Shown: positions 26,587 to 34,460 of the stretch, one piece after another
How positions within the stretch are numbered: the first letter of the stretch is position 1
How the letters are laid out: every line of letters begins with the position of its first letter
From: Levilactobacillus andaensis
Lineage (GTDB): Bacteria > Bacillota > Bacilli > Lactobacillales > Lactobacillaceae
Direction: 5' to 3'
DNA: 64,000 nt
Assembly: GCF_016861695.1 (NCBI RefSeq)
Contig: NZ_BOLP01000004.1
Coordinates: 409,060-473,059, forward strand
Program-made: the position numbers and the translations under genes
Notes under the pieces: model-generated
Databases searched by the model: none
The model's input: only the letters and a program-made list of their open reading frames with translations
Told to the model about the DNA's origin: nothing

Positions 26587-26775
26587 TCTGATTGAGCTTC
26601 TACCGTAACAAGCGTTGAACCCCTAAAAGCACATGTCATTTACAAATGGCTATTTCACCGCCACCCGTCCCACACAACATAAGTGATCTGCATCCCACTT
26701 TCCGCATAATTCCATCCCCCCATGATATACTTGACCTATCAAGTAACGCCATCCTTCAGAAAGAGGTCCTCCCCC

Positions 26776-26958
26776 ATGAAAAGCTTAACGCGTTCAAGTC
26801 AAGATGCCGTTATCGCTGGCGTTTGCAGTGGTATCGCTCACTATTTTGTGATTCCTAACTATGTTGTTCGTTTGATCTTTTTCTTCGGTGGGCTGGACTG
26901 GTTGTACGTGATTCTTGGGCTGACGTTGCCCTGGGATAACCAGAACTTTTTGAATTGA
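26776..26958 (+). CDS. PspC-domain small membrane protein
   Basis: 60 aa. LTRSSQDAVIAGVCSGIAHYF is the PspC start signature, followed by VVRLIFFFGGLDWLYVILGLTLPWD, one to two membrane spans. Envelope-stress role by family only. ATG at 26776 with AAGAGG upstream; TATACT at 26726-26731 may be the -10. Monocistronic, ending at a shared terminator. Confidence 0.85.
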   Translation: MKSLTRSSQDAVIAGVCSGIAHYFVIPNYVVRLIFFFGGLDWLYVILGLTLPWDNQNFLN

Positions 26959-27021
26959 TTTTTACGAAAACTGTACCGAATAACCATAGCAATAATGTGG
27001 TCAATTTACTCTGACCATACC

Positions 27022-27057
27022 AAAAAAGTGTGATGCCCGCCAGCACCACACTTTTTA
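27022..27057. terminator. Bidirectional terminator
   Basis: AAAAAGTGTG-TGC with GCA-CACACTTTTT. The reverse-strand YibE/F stop codon touches the stem. Confidence 0.85.
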
Positions 27058-27834
27058 GTTATCTCCCTGCTTATCTGCGCGCTTCCGTTGCCCAGCCACC
27101 GCGCGGGTCATGACCCACGTGGTAATCGGCACCGTCAAGATCACACTGACCATGGCAAAGAGAATCATCAGAATTTCCGACACAAAAATTTTATCGTTTA
27201 AAATCTCACCGAACGAGTAGTGAACGCCCGTAAACCAGATGAAGAGGGCCAAGAACCCACCGAAGAAGCCAAAGAACAGCGTGTTAAACGTCGTCCCAAT
27301 GATCTGCTTACCCACGGCGATACCGTCCCCTAACAAGGCCTTGGTGCTCACTTGCGGGTGTTGCTCGAGAATCTCACTGAGGCCGGCCGAAATGGCCATA
27401 GCGGCCTCCGCAATGGCACCCAGCGTGCTCAGGATGGCCGTGGCGGTCGTAACTTGCACAAATTTTATCCCAACCAGCACCGACAGGCCTTCCAAGTCCT
27501 CACTGTCTTCGGGGCCGAAGCCCTGGACTAGCGCCCAATTTTCCACCGGCACGATCAACAGGACCAAGACCACCAACACCACCGCCGACGCAATGAATGC
27601 CACGGTGCTTGACAGGTCATCGCCGCTACTCATAAAGATGGTCAGTGCAAGCACCAACATCCCCACGACCAGCGTCACGATCAGCGGTGAGAAGTGAAAC
27701 GCGACCAGAACGATGGCCAAATACAGCAGGCCAAAGTTTAAAATCAACGCCAGAAACGACTGCGCGCCGGCCTTGCCACCGACCAGCACCATGAGGACCA
27801 GCAAGACCAATCCCAATACCGTAATCGTACTCAT
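27055..27834 (-). CDS. YibE/F family membrane protein, short subunit
   Basis: 259 aa, about six to seven hydrophobic helices. GLSVLVGIKFVQVTTATAILSTLGAIAEAAMAISAGLSEI and GKQIIGTTFNTLFFGFFGGFLALFIW are conserved YibE/F features. Start overlaps the preceding gene by 4 bases. Transport function of this family is unproven. Confidence 0.85.
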   Translation of the reverse strand: MSTITVLGLVLLVLMVLVGGKAGAQSFLALILNFGLLYLAIVLVAFHFSPLIVTLVVGMLVLALTIFMSSGDDLSSTVAFIASAVVLVVLVLLIVPVENWALVQGFGPEDSEDLEGLSVLVGIKFVQVTTATAILSTLGAIAEAAMAISAGLSEILEQHPQVSTKALLGDGIAVGKQIIGTTFNTLFFGFFGGFLALFIWFTGVHYSFGEILNDKIFVSEILMILFAMVSVILTVPITTWVMTRAVAGQRKRADKQGDN

Positions 27835-28949
27835 GCCGTCACCTTCTTCTTATCCATGAAGCGGCTCGCCAGGAAACTAGCAAGTGGGACCGCCAAGACA
27901 ATGCCGATACCGCTGATCAGGCTCTGCACGACACCCATCGACATGTTCATCGAGAACGTGTAGCCCCAGCTGTTCCCATTTTTCAAATACAGCATGGCCA
28001 TTGGGAACGTGTCGGCCACGAAGATGAAGAACAGCACGTTGATCAGCGGTCCCATGATGGTCGACCCAATCTGGCGGCCGGACTTGAAGACCTGATTGGC
28101 CGACAGCTCCGGGCGCTCCCGTTTCAGGGCAAATAGCGACGAAATAATGTCGGTCGACTCATCCATGACCGCCCCCAACGACCCCAGTAACGTTTCCGCT
28201 AAAAACAACGGCCGGGGGAGTTGCGTGACGTACTGCATGGATTCGTAGTACATGCCGCGCTCGTGGGTCACGTGAAAGACTAGTAGCGCCACGATGATGG
28301 AAAACGCCGTCCCCCCCAGCGTGGTGGCTAACGTGATCACCATCTGCCGGTTGGCCCCGATGACCAGCCACAACGTAAGGGCCGCAAAGACCACGGCGAG
28401 ACTGCCAAAGATCCAGAGAACCTGCGCCCCCTGCGTCGACCCATTGAGGACGATGGCCAGGAAGAAGAGCACCCCGTTGGCCGCCACACTCAGGAAGGCC
28501 ATGAAGCCGCTGAACTGCATAATCAATAGTAACAACGCCACGACCAGCCAAACCATGAAGACTAACGTGGTGTCACGCTTACTGTCTTTAGCGGTCGCGG
28601 TCAATTGCTGGCCGTTACGGTCATGGACGACCACAAAGAGTTGGCTACCCACGTGATACTTCTGGTCCATCGCCCGCGAGTAAGAGTAAACATTGCTGAC
28701 GGTCAGCTGGTGGCCTTGATATTTGCCATTTAAAATTTTCCCAGACAAGACTTGTTTCGTCTGGCTATCGACGTTGTGAAAGTCATCGGTCTCCTTAGTC
28801 GCCTTGCCCGTCTTAACGCTGGTCACCTGCATGATGGGGTCGCGGTATAGCGCCGCATCGTGAGCGGTCCCCCATACCAGGATGCCGCCCACGACCATGG
28901 CAATCAGCCACGCCCAGAGCAGTCCACGTTTCGTCTTTAGAACTTGCAT
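27831..28949 (-). CDS. YibE/F family membrane protein, long subunit
   Basis: 372 aa. One N-terminal helix, then an extracytoplasmic domain (about residues 35-125) and about seven helices. LLGSLGAVMDESTDIISSLFALKRE and GRQIGSTIMGPLINVLFFIF are equivalents of the motifs in the short subunit, so the pair are related in their membrane part. Forms a two-gene operon with 27055-27834. A type A repeat lies upstream of the start, CGCAC end toward the gene. Function unknown. Confidence 0.85.
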   Translation of the reverse strand: MQVLKTKRGLLWAWLIAMVVGGILVWGTAHDAALYRDPIMQVTSVKTGKATKETDDFHNVDSQTKQVLSGKILNGKYQGHQLTVSNVYSYSRAMDQKYHVGSQLFVVVHDRNGQQLTATAKDSKRDTTLVFMVWLVVALLLLIMQFSGFMAFLSVAANGVLFFLAIVLNGSTQGAQVLWIFGSLAVVFAALTLWLVIGANRQMVITLATTLGGTAFSIIVALLVFHVTHERGMYYESMQYVTQLPRPLFLAETLLGSLGAVMDESTDIISSLFALKRERPELSANQVFKSGRQIGSTIMGPLINVLFFIFVADTFPMAMLYLKNGNSWGYTFSMNMSMGVVQSLISGIGIVLAVPLASFLASRFMDKKKVTA

Positions 28950-29003
28950 TCTCGCCGTCCCTTTCCTTAACTCTCTTAAGTAATAAAATTGTGTAAAAAT
29001 GGC

Positions 29004-29186
29004 CGCACTGCGGCTGCCAGGGACTACGCCTGCTGTGGGGAACGCCTTCAGCCTAAGTACGGGCTTCCAGCTCGCCTGAAAGCCGCGAAACCCACGCGTC
29101 TCTCAGGTCGTCCCATGCTGTAACCCGGGAAAGGACCCCGGCTAACACCATTTTCACGGCTGGCTCCGTCCCTGGCCTCCTCCGGC
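29004..29186 (-). repeat. Type A cloverleaf repeat, copy A7
   Basis: CGCACTGCGG end 55 bases from the YibE/F start codon; one of the few copies at a 5' end. Arm 3 region CATGCTGTAACCCGGG/CCCCGGCTAACACC. Confidence 0.92.
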
Positions 29187-29827
29187 TCTGATTGTGCATT
29201 CACATTAAGGAGGACTAACTCCAGAACATACGCCGAGATTGCACCTAACAATGACGCAACCTACACAAAAGCTTGCCAAATACAGCTCAGAGCGTTATCA
29301 TGCCCTAACTGTTACGTTTCAGTTTTCACCGAACCGTTGACCCCAGTTAAATATTAAGTCACAATGGGGATTAATGCCGCTTATTTCGTTCGGTTACACT
29401 AAAGCCTATGTAAAACTATTGGCGCTACAATTGATGATTGGGTGATTAAAAACAGAACGTGGTTTTTGCGGGTGGCTTAACCCTCCGCTACAGGCATGTG
29501 GCCGCAACGTCTATTTCCAAATGATGTGCCCTACATCCGCGTTGCATCACGGTTTATCCAATGAAAACAACGCACGTAAAGCGCTCGAATCACGCCATCA
29601 ATGGACAACATTCTGTTCGCCGTTTTAGCGAATTGATTCCAATATACCACTTTCTGACAGGTTGGTCGGACCCCAATAAAAATTTTAAACAAATCACAGT
29701 AAACGTTGCCCTGTCAACGCTTCCGGGTGGTTTAAAACTAGTTAATCCTGTATAGAGCTTGCATTTTGCTAGGAAAACCAGTAAACTTACAGTCGATTGT
29801 TATTTTAATTAAGCGAGGGTTTTTACA
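29187..29827. other. Intergenic region, no gene recognised
   Basis: About 640 bases. Nothing convincing except a possible promoter for the small gene downstream: TTGCAT, 17 bases, TAAACT at about 29759-29787. Confidence 0.35.
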
Positions 29828-29944
29828 ATGAGAAAAGCACATCCAAATGGCGTCCAAGGCCGTCGGAAGGTTAACCGTAAAAAGGACCGGAAGCGCCGCG
29901 ACGAAATTTCAGACTTACAACGTTGGTTAAAGAACAAGAAGTAA
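29828..29944 (+). CDS. Very small basic protein, 38 aa
   Basis: Begins MRKAHPNGVQGRRKVNRK and continues with KKDRKRRDEISDLQRW to KNKK. Highly basic, about one third Lys/Arg, with a short acidic-hydrophobic stretch near the end; it may bind RNA or ribosomes, but I do not recognise it. Supported by GCGAGGG upstream, a candidate promoter and a strong terminator 14 bases after the stop. Confidence 0.65.
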   Translation: MRKAHPNGVQGRRKVNRKKDRKRRDEISDLQRWLKNKK

Positions 29945-29955
29945 GCTGAAGTCAT

Positions 29956-29992
29956 TACTGAAAACACACCGATACTGTCGGTGTGTTTTTTT
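29956..29992 (+). terminator. Intrinsic terminator
   Basis: AACACACCGA/TCGGTGTGTT stem with T7 run, directly after the 38-aa gene. Confidence 0.9.
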
Positions 29993-30027
29993 GCGCTCAT
30001 TTCCATTTTGGACACTTGTGTTCCTTT

Positions 30028-30193
30028 CGCCTTACCGGCCGCCAGATATGGGCTGGAACGGTGCGGACACAACTTGAAGCCTCGAAAAACACGAGTCTAC
30101 AAGGTTGGTCTTCTGCTAAGCCAGCGGGGAAACCACCCACTGACTAAGCAGAACGACGCGCCTGAGCCCATATCTGGCGACCTCTCGGCTTAC
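30028..30193 (+). repeat. Type D structured repeat, copy D1
   Basis: Terminal stem CGCCAGATATGGGCT with its perfect complement AGCCCATATCTGGCG; arm 1 CTTGAAGCCTCG/CGAGTCTACAAG; arm 2 TTCTGCTAAG/CTAAGCAGAA. Followed by A8 about 120 bases on in the same orientation. Confidence 0.92.
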
Positions 30194-30314
30194 ACAAGTA
30201 TCTGATGGCAACACAGAGTAGCAAGCATATCTGGCGTTACGTGCCAAGCTGCATGCGTAGTGAGGTAGCACGTGACCACATTCTTAACGTTTGTCCTGGC
30301 AATAGTCAATCTGA

Positions 30315-30498
30315 GCCGGAGGATGCCAGGGATGCAGCCAGCCGTGTCGCCGATGTTAGCCGGGGTTCTTTCCCGGGTTACATCGTGGGACGACTTTGGA
30401 GACGTGTGTTTTTCACGGCTTCAAAGCGAGCCGGAAGCCCGTTTCTCAGGCTGGAGGCATTCCCCACAGCAGGCGGAATCCCTGGCAGCCGCAGTGCG
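30315..30498 (+). repeat. Type A cloverleaf repeat, copy A8
   Basis: GTGCG end faces the 3' end of uspA 80 bases away, beyond the uspA terminator. Arm 3 GATGTTAGCCGGGG/CCCGGGTTACATC. Confidence 0.93.
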
Positions 30499-30528
30499 GC
30501 CATTTCTCATCAATTTTTGACACAACGA

Positions 30529-30564
30529 AAAGAGGCCCGGCCACCAGGACCGCACCTCTCGATA
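30529..30564 (-). terminator. uspA terminator (leftward)
   Basis: Reverse strand AGAGG-TGCGG ... CCGGGCCTCT stem then TTTT. Confidence 0.6.
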
Positions 30565-30578
30565 ATTGCTAAATTAAC

Positions 30579-31004
30579 CTAATCAACCACCAGAACGCTC
30601 GTCTCTGAATTTTGAACAACATAGTTGGTGGTGGACCCCATGATTGCTTTGCCTAAACCGTGAACACCGGAACGGCCAATGACGGTCAACGTCGTGTGCA
30701 ATTCCGCCGGTAAAGTCTTGGCAATGGTTGGTTTAGGAAGGCCTACTTTGAAGCTCGTCTCAACGGGGACACCCTGTTGTTTGACTTCTTCAACGGCACT
30801 TTCCAGAAATTTCGTCGCCGAATCCTTAAAGTGGGTAATGATTTCGCTACCGAATTCCGCGCCGTAGTGGGCATAGGTCTGATCACTGGCGACGGAAACG
30901 ATGAACAGTTTTGAGCCTAATTTTTGGGCTAATTTGGTGGCCTCCACCAGAGCTGCGTGGGCATTCTTGCTGCCATCCATCGGTACTAAGATCCGTTCAT
31001 ACAT
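30579..31004 (-). CDS. Universal stress protein UspA family
   Basis: 141 aa cytoplasmic alpha/beta protein. YERILVPMDGSKNAHAAL is the UspA start, and the ATP-binding pattern G-x2-G-x9-G-S/T appears as GRSGVHGLGKAIMGSTTNYV near residues 110-130, so the nucleotide-binding subtype. Monocistronic with its own terminator. GAAGGACGGG upstream of the ATG. Role in stress inferred from family. Confidence 0.92.
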   Translation of the reverse strand: MYERILVPMDGSKNAHAALVEATKLAQKLGSKLFIVSVASDQTYAHYGAEFGSEIITHFKDSATKFLESAVEEVKQQGVPVETSFKVGLPKPTIAKTLPAELHTTLTVIGRSGVHGLGKAIMGSTTNYVVQNSETSVLVVD

Positions 31005-31219
31005 AATATCCCGTCCTTCCCATAGTAAACCATCAATGTGGTATCGCTTTCAACAACTTCATGATAACAATTCTAGCGCGCCAGGGAAAGCTAATTGCGT
31101 CATTTTTCACGAGATTTTTAGGCTTCCCGGTAAAATGTTAGGCAATTCTCATTCTGGCTTCTTTGGTAGATTGTGGTAAGATGAATCAAGTAAATTAATC
31201 ACTAAAGGGATGGATATAA

Positions 31220-32104
31220 TTGAAGAAGTTTTTGTTGGGCGCCCTGGGTCTGTTAGCCTTGACCCTTGCCGGTTGCTCGAATAACGCACTCACCACGAAC
31301 AAGACCAGCTACCGCCCAACTGCTTTGACCGCAGTCATCAAGGGCAGCGCCAAATCCAAGACGGTCAGCTATCAAATTGCCAACGGGTCCAAGCACAGCA
31401 CGAAGGTTAAGGGAGGCACCTATTTCTTCCAAGTGCCCGCCGCAACCACCGACCAGAAAGTTAAGATCACGGCCGGTAGTACGACTAAGACCGTCACCGT
31501 GAAGAAGGTCAAGTCCTTAGGCAACTACAAGCAGACTGCCGCCAAATACAACCAGATGGTCATCGGCAGCTATCTCCCAACTAAGGTTCAAAAGCAACTT
31601 CAAGCGGCCCAAAAGAACCAAGCCGCCACGAAGAAAAAAATGGCAGCCTTAGCCAAGACCAATCCAGCCGCCGCTGCCGCAGCCATGCAGCAACAACAGG
31701 CCGCTGCGAAGAAACTTCAAGCTGAAATGGCCACGGCTAAGAAGCAGGCCAAAGACGATTTACTCCCAGCCACCGCTAAGTCCGGTCTCAAGAATCTCAT
31801 CGACACCAAGGACGTCACGGTGCGCGGTAACGTTCAGGACGGCAAGTTGATGGGCCTCGCTATGATCGTGCCCACTAAGCAAATGAAGACCAAGTCCGGT
31901 CAGAAGAAGTTTGGGACCACCTTTGCCCTGTTGGGAACCACTTTAGGTGCTAAGCCGAAATACGTCATCAACAAGTTTGAAAAGGTCTTGAAGGACGCTA
32001 AGAAGAACAGTTCGTCGACGACCACGAAGACGATTCATTCGAATGGGATTCGGTTCAACACCGGCTTCTCCACCGACCACCTCTACATCTACATGACGAA
32101 ATAG
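31220..32104 (+). CDS. Lipoprotein with Ala/Gln/Lys-rich coiled coil, 294 aa
   Basis: TTG start with AAAGGGATGG upstream. Signal peptide with lipobox LTLAGC (residues 14-19). Residues about 40-100 resemble a small beta domain; about 125-185 are very rich in Ala, Gln and Lys and should form a coiled coil (AAAAAAMQQQQAAAKKLQAE). The C-terminal domain ends HLYIYMTK. Surface-exposed, function unknown. The B2 repeat begins 12 bases after the stop, then a terminator. Confidence 0.75.
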   Translation: MKKFLLGALGLLALTLAGCSNNALTTNKTSYRPTALTAVIKGSAKSKTVSYQIANGSKHSTKVKGGTYFFQVPAATTDQKVKITAGSTTKTVTVKKVKSLGNYKQTAAKYNQMVIGSYLPTKVQKQLQAAQKNQAATKKKMAALAKTNPAAAAAAMQQQQAAAKKLQAEMATAKKQAKDDLLPATAKSGLKNLIDTKDVTVRGNVQDGKLMGLAMIVPTKQMKTKSGQKKFGTTFALLGTTLGAKPKYVINKFEKVLKDAKKNSSSTTTKTIHSNGIRFNTGFSTDHLYIYMTK

Positions 32105-32116
32105 ATTAGTGTTCAT

Positions 32117-32294
32117 CGCCTGCGGCTGCCAGATTCTCCGTCCTGTGAGGCAGACCTGAAGACTGAGAAGCGGTCTTCAGGGCGCCTTGGAACCTCAAAG
32201 GACGAGTTTCCAAGGTCGGCCAGCGTTCTAAGGTTGGGAAAATCGCCCAGCCTAAGAACGCAACCACTGGACTACGTATCTGGCCTCCTCCGGC
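32117..32294 (-). repeat. Type B cloverleaf repeat, copy B2
   Basis: CGCCTGCGG end 12 bases after the lipoprotein stop; arm 1 CTGAAG/CTTCAG, arm 2 CTTGGAA/TTCCAAG, arm 3 GCGTTCTAAGG/CCTAAGAACGC. Terminator follows. Confidence 0.9.
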
Positions 32295-32355
32295 TACACT
32301 AATCTAGCTTCATGCTGATGCCAATATTTAATCCGAACATTTTTAGTTAAACATT

Positions 32356-32402
32356 CTAGGACCTAATTGCCCGCTTTCGTTGGTAGTTAGGTCCTTTCTT
32401 TC
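32356..32402 (+). terminator. Intrinsic terminator or leader hairpin
   Basis: AGGACCTAA (32358-32366) with TTAGGTCCT (32387-32395), T-rich tail. Ends 20 bases before the next start codon, so it could also attenuate that gene. Confidence 0.65.
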
Positions 32403-32422
32403 ACCCTAAGGAGGAGTTTATC

Positions 32423-32929
32423 ATGGCTTATACTGTTACTTTAACGACTAGTGGGTTTTCCGCTGACCAATTTCAAACCGAACTTGCCGCGCAAAAGATT
32501 TCTTTGAATCCCCACGCTAAAGATTTATTTACCGACCCGCGTTTTCAGTCCACGCCTGCCGGGCAAACGCAATATTTGCGAGTGCTGACCGTTGGTGAGT
32601 TGGCGTTGACCGTGCCTGCTACCCTGCCCGCCATTTTTCAACGAGCACGGACGCTTGGTTTACAGCCTTGTCCTTTGGCCCTAGCTGTCGACTTTCGGCT
32701 GCAGTGGCAAACGCAAGTTAAGAGCACCAATTCCATTTTTAGCAAACATGAAGCGCCTCAGGGGGCAATTACTGTGATGTCGCCAATTGAAGATGACGAC
32801 CCTAATCTGCCTAAAGGCTTCTATCTGCGGCACATCGACGACACCCTTTGGCTGCGCGGTTACCGGTGTGACGACCTTTACGTTTGGCAACCAAGCGACA
32901 CCCTCGCCTTCCTTCAACCCGCGCAATAA
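32423..32929 (+). CDS. Hypothetical protein, 168 aa
   Basis: Not recognised. Soluble; N-terminal ferredoxin-like pattern (MAYTVTLTTSGFSADQFQ), a central LPAIFQRARTLGLQPCPLALAVDFRLQ and C-terminal beta-rich part (GFYLRHIDDTLWLRGYRCDDLYVW). RBS AAGGAGGAG at good distance. Looks like a genuine stand-alone gene. Confidence 0.7.
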   Translation: MAYTVTLTTSGFSADQFQTELAAQKISLNPHAKDLFTDPRFQSTPAGQTQYLRVLTVGELALTVPATLPAIFQRARTLGLQPCPLALAVDFRLQWQTQVKSTNSIFSKHEAPQGAITVMSPIEDDDPNLPKGFYLRHIDDTLWLRGYRCDDLYVWQPSDTLAFLQPAQ

Positions 32930-33021
32930 ATGCTTACCTTTACTCCTTAGAATACAAGGTGACTTATCTTAGCCACCGTCTCCAAGCGCAATCATTTTTA
33001 TCCCCACCAATCAGGCGGCAT

Positions 33022-33060
33022 AATAACGGTATGCTGAGGTAGTGAATAGTGACCGTTATT
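33022..33060. promoter_or_regulatory. Inverted repeat upstream of the MarR gene
   Basis: AATAACGGT (33022-33030) and ACCGTTATT (33052-33060), perfect 9-bp arms 21 bases apart. May be a MarR operator pair or a terminator stem for the preceding gene. Confidence 0.45.
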
Positions 33061-33116
33061 TTGTTGGCGAACTTCACTAAACCAGCAGACCATGTTTTTC
33101 CTAGGGGGGAGTTTTC

Positions 33117-33620
33117 ATGCAACATGAAGAGAGAGTATTTGAAGCGTTCTTACGCCAGTACCGGGAAATTTTTCGGGTGTTGATCAACGCCGCCGAACAA
33201 ATTACGGGGCAGTACTCGGTAAGCTTCGAACAGTATTTACTGCTGAAACAAATTCATGAGCAACGCAACATTACGCTAAGTGAGTTGGCAGATGCAACCC
33301 ACACGACCCGTTCCGCTGCAGCCCGCAAGTTACGCGCACTGCTCCTTGATGGATTCGTTGAGCAAGAAGCCAAGTTGGATGATCGCCGCGTGAAGTATCT
33401 GCGGTTAACGACCAAGGGGACCAACGTTGAACACGACATCCGCCAAGCCTTTCTGCAAAGTGCCGAGGCCTGGGACCAGATTCCAACTAATCTGACCACC
33501 GAAAACATCAACGATTTCTTTACCCAGTACCAGCAAAACATTGCCATTTGGGATCGGACCCGGCCGAAGTTCCGGCGCCCCGTTCTGCATGCCAAGAAGA
33601 AGGTTCTCGGTGAAGACTAG
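33117..33620 (+). CDS. MarR-family transcriptional regulator
   Basis: 167 aa. Helical N-terminus, then winged helix: EQYLLLKQIHEQRNITLSELADATHTTRSAAARKLRALLLDGFVEQ and the wing DDRRVKYLRLTTKG near residues 88-102. C-terminal dimerisation helices. RBS GGGGGGAG. No cotranscribed transporter or enzyme was seen, so the target may be itself; note the inverted repeat 57 bases upstream. Confidence 0.88.
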   Translation: MQHEERVFEAFLRQYREIFRVLINAAEQITGQYSVSFEQYLLLKQIHEQRNITLSELADATHTTRSAAARKLRALLLDGFVEQEAKLDDRRVKYLRLTTKGTNVEHDIRQAFLQSAEAWDQIPTNLTTENINDFFTQYQQNIAIWDRTRPKFRRPVLHAKKKVLGED

Positions 33621-33664
33621 CGCTGTCAAATGGGACCCTGACCCAATCGTCAGCGCCCCATTTT

Positions 33665-33880
33665 TAGTCCGGAAGCATTCCAACCGTCTACGGCAGTCAG
33701 GCACTCCACCCGGTGAGGCAGACCTGAAGCCTGAGAAGCGGTCTTCAGGGCGACTTGCAGCCTCAAAAACCGAGTCTTCAAGCTCGGCCAGTACTCTAAC
33801 CCCGGCAAGTTCGGCCGGACTAAGAGTACTTCCACGGGGTTACGTGCCTGACTGCCTACGACTAGGAGTCTTCCGGACTA
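33665..33880 (-). repeat. Type B cloverleaf repeat with extended outer stem, copy B3
   Basis: TAGTCCGGAAG (33665-33675) pairs with CTTCCGGACTA (33870-33880), outside the usual GGCAGTCAGGCAC/GTGCCTGACTGCC stem. Arm 1 CTGAAG/CTTCAG, arm 3 AGTACTCT/AGAGTACT. Longest copy; 45 bases after the marR stop. Confidence 0.9.
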
Positions 33881-33941
33881 ACTGGCTATGATTCCCTGTT
33901 GAATTAACTAGCCTGTCTAATGGTCACCGACTAGTCCACGA

Positions 33942-34096
33942 CGCCTTACCGGGCGGTCAAAAATAGGCTGGAACGCTGTGAACGCGACTTTGAGCCCATA
34001 GACCAGGTCTCAAAGGTCGGTTCTGCCTAACCGAAGCAGCCCCCTTCGCTAAGGCAGTGCCACGGCTGAGCCTATTTTTGACCGCCCTCACGGCTG
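33942..34096 (+). repeat. Type D repeat, divergent copy D2
   Basis: Starts CGCCTTACCGG like D1, but the terminal stem is GGGCGGTCAAAAATAGGC/GCCTATTTTTGACCGCCC. Arm 1 CTTTGAG/CTCAAAG, arm 2 CTGCCTAA/TAAGGCAG. Confidence 0.8.
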
Positions 34097-34252
34097 ATAT
34101 TTGTTTGGTGACTGAACTTGCCGCTGATTTGCGGCCACTGATTGGGTGTCCCATTTGCCATGATGGCACAGATTTTCCATTCAACATTATCTGTTTCATA
34201 TGCTTTAGCCCATCCAATAGTGAATTCAATTCACTCAGTTGTGGCATAACCA

Positions 34253-34369
34253 TTAAGCAGGGACACCAGTCTGGCGAGATTGCCCACTGCCAACCCAAGT
34301 TTCTTCGCTGATTCCCACTTCCAACAACTCTTCAACTGCTTGATTATCAGCATTTAAAGACGCCGATTC
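34253..34369 (-). pseudogene. Possible remnant of a coding sequence
   Basis: A 38-codon reverse frame (SASLNADNQAVEELLEVGIS...) reads like protein, and a shifted frame continues (LSELNSLLDGLKHMKQIM). No RBS and no recognised family. Low confidence. Confidence 0.2.
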
Positions 34370-34460
34370 CACTTTTATTAGATTTTGATGATAAAAAAGT
34401 TCCCTTTTGCCGTTAAAAGAGTTACTCTGTTTGTAACGATTATTTTAAGGAGGATTCCGT

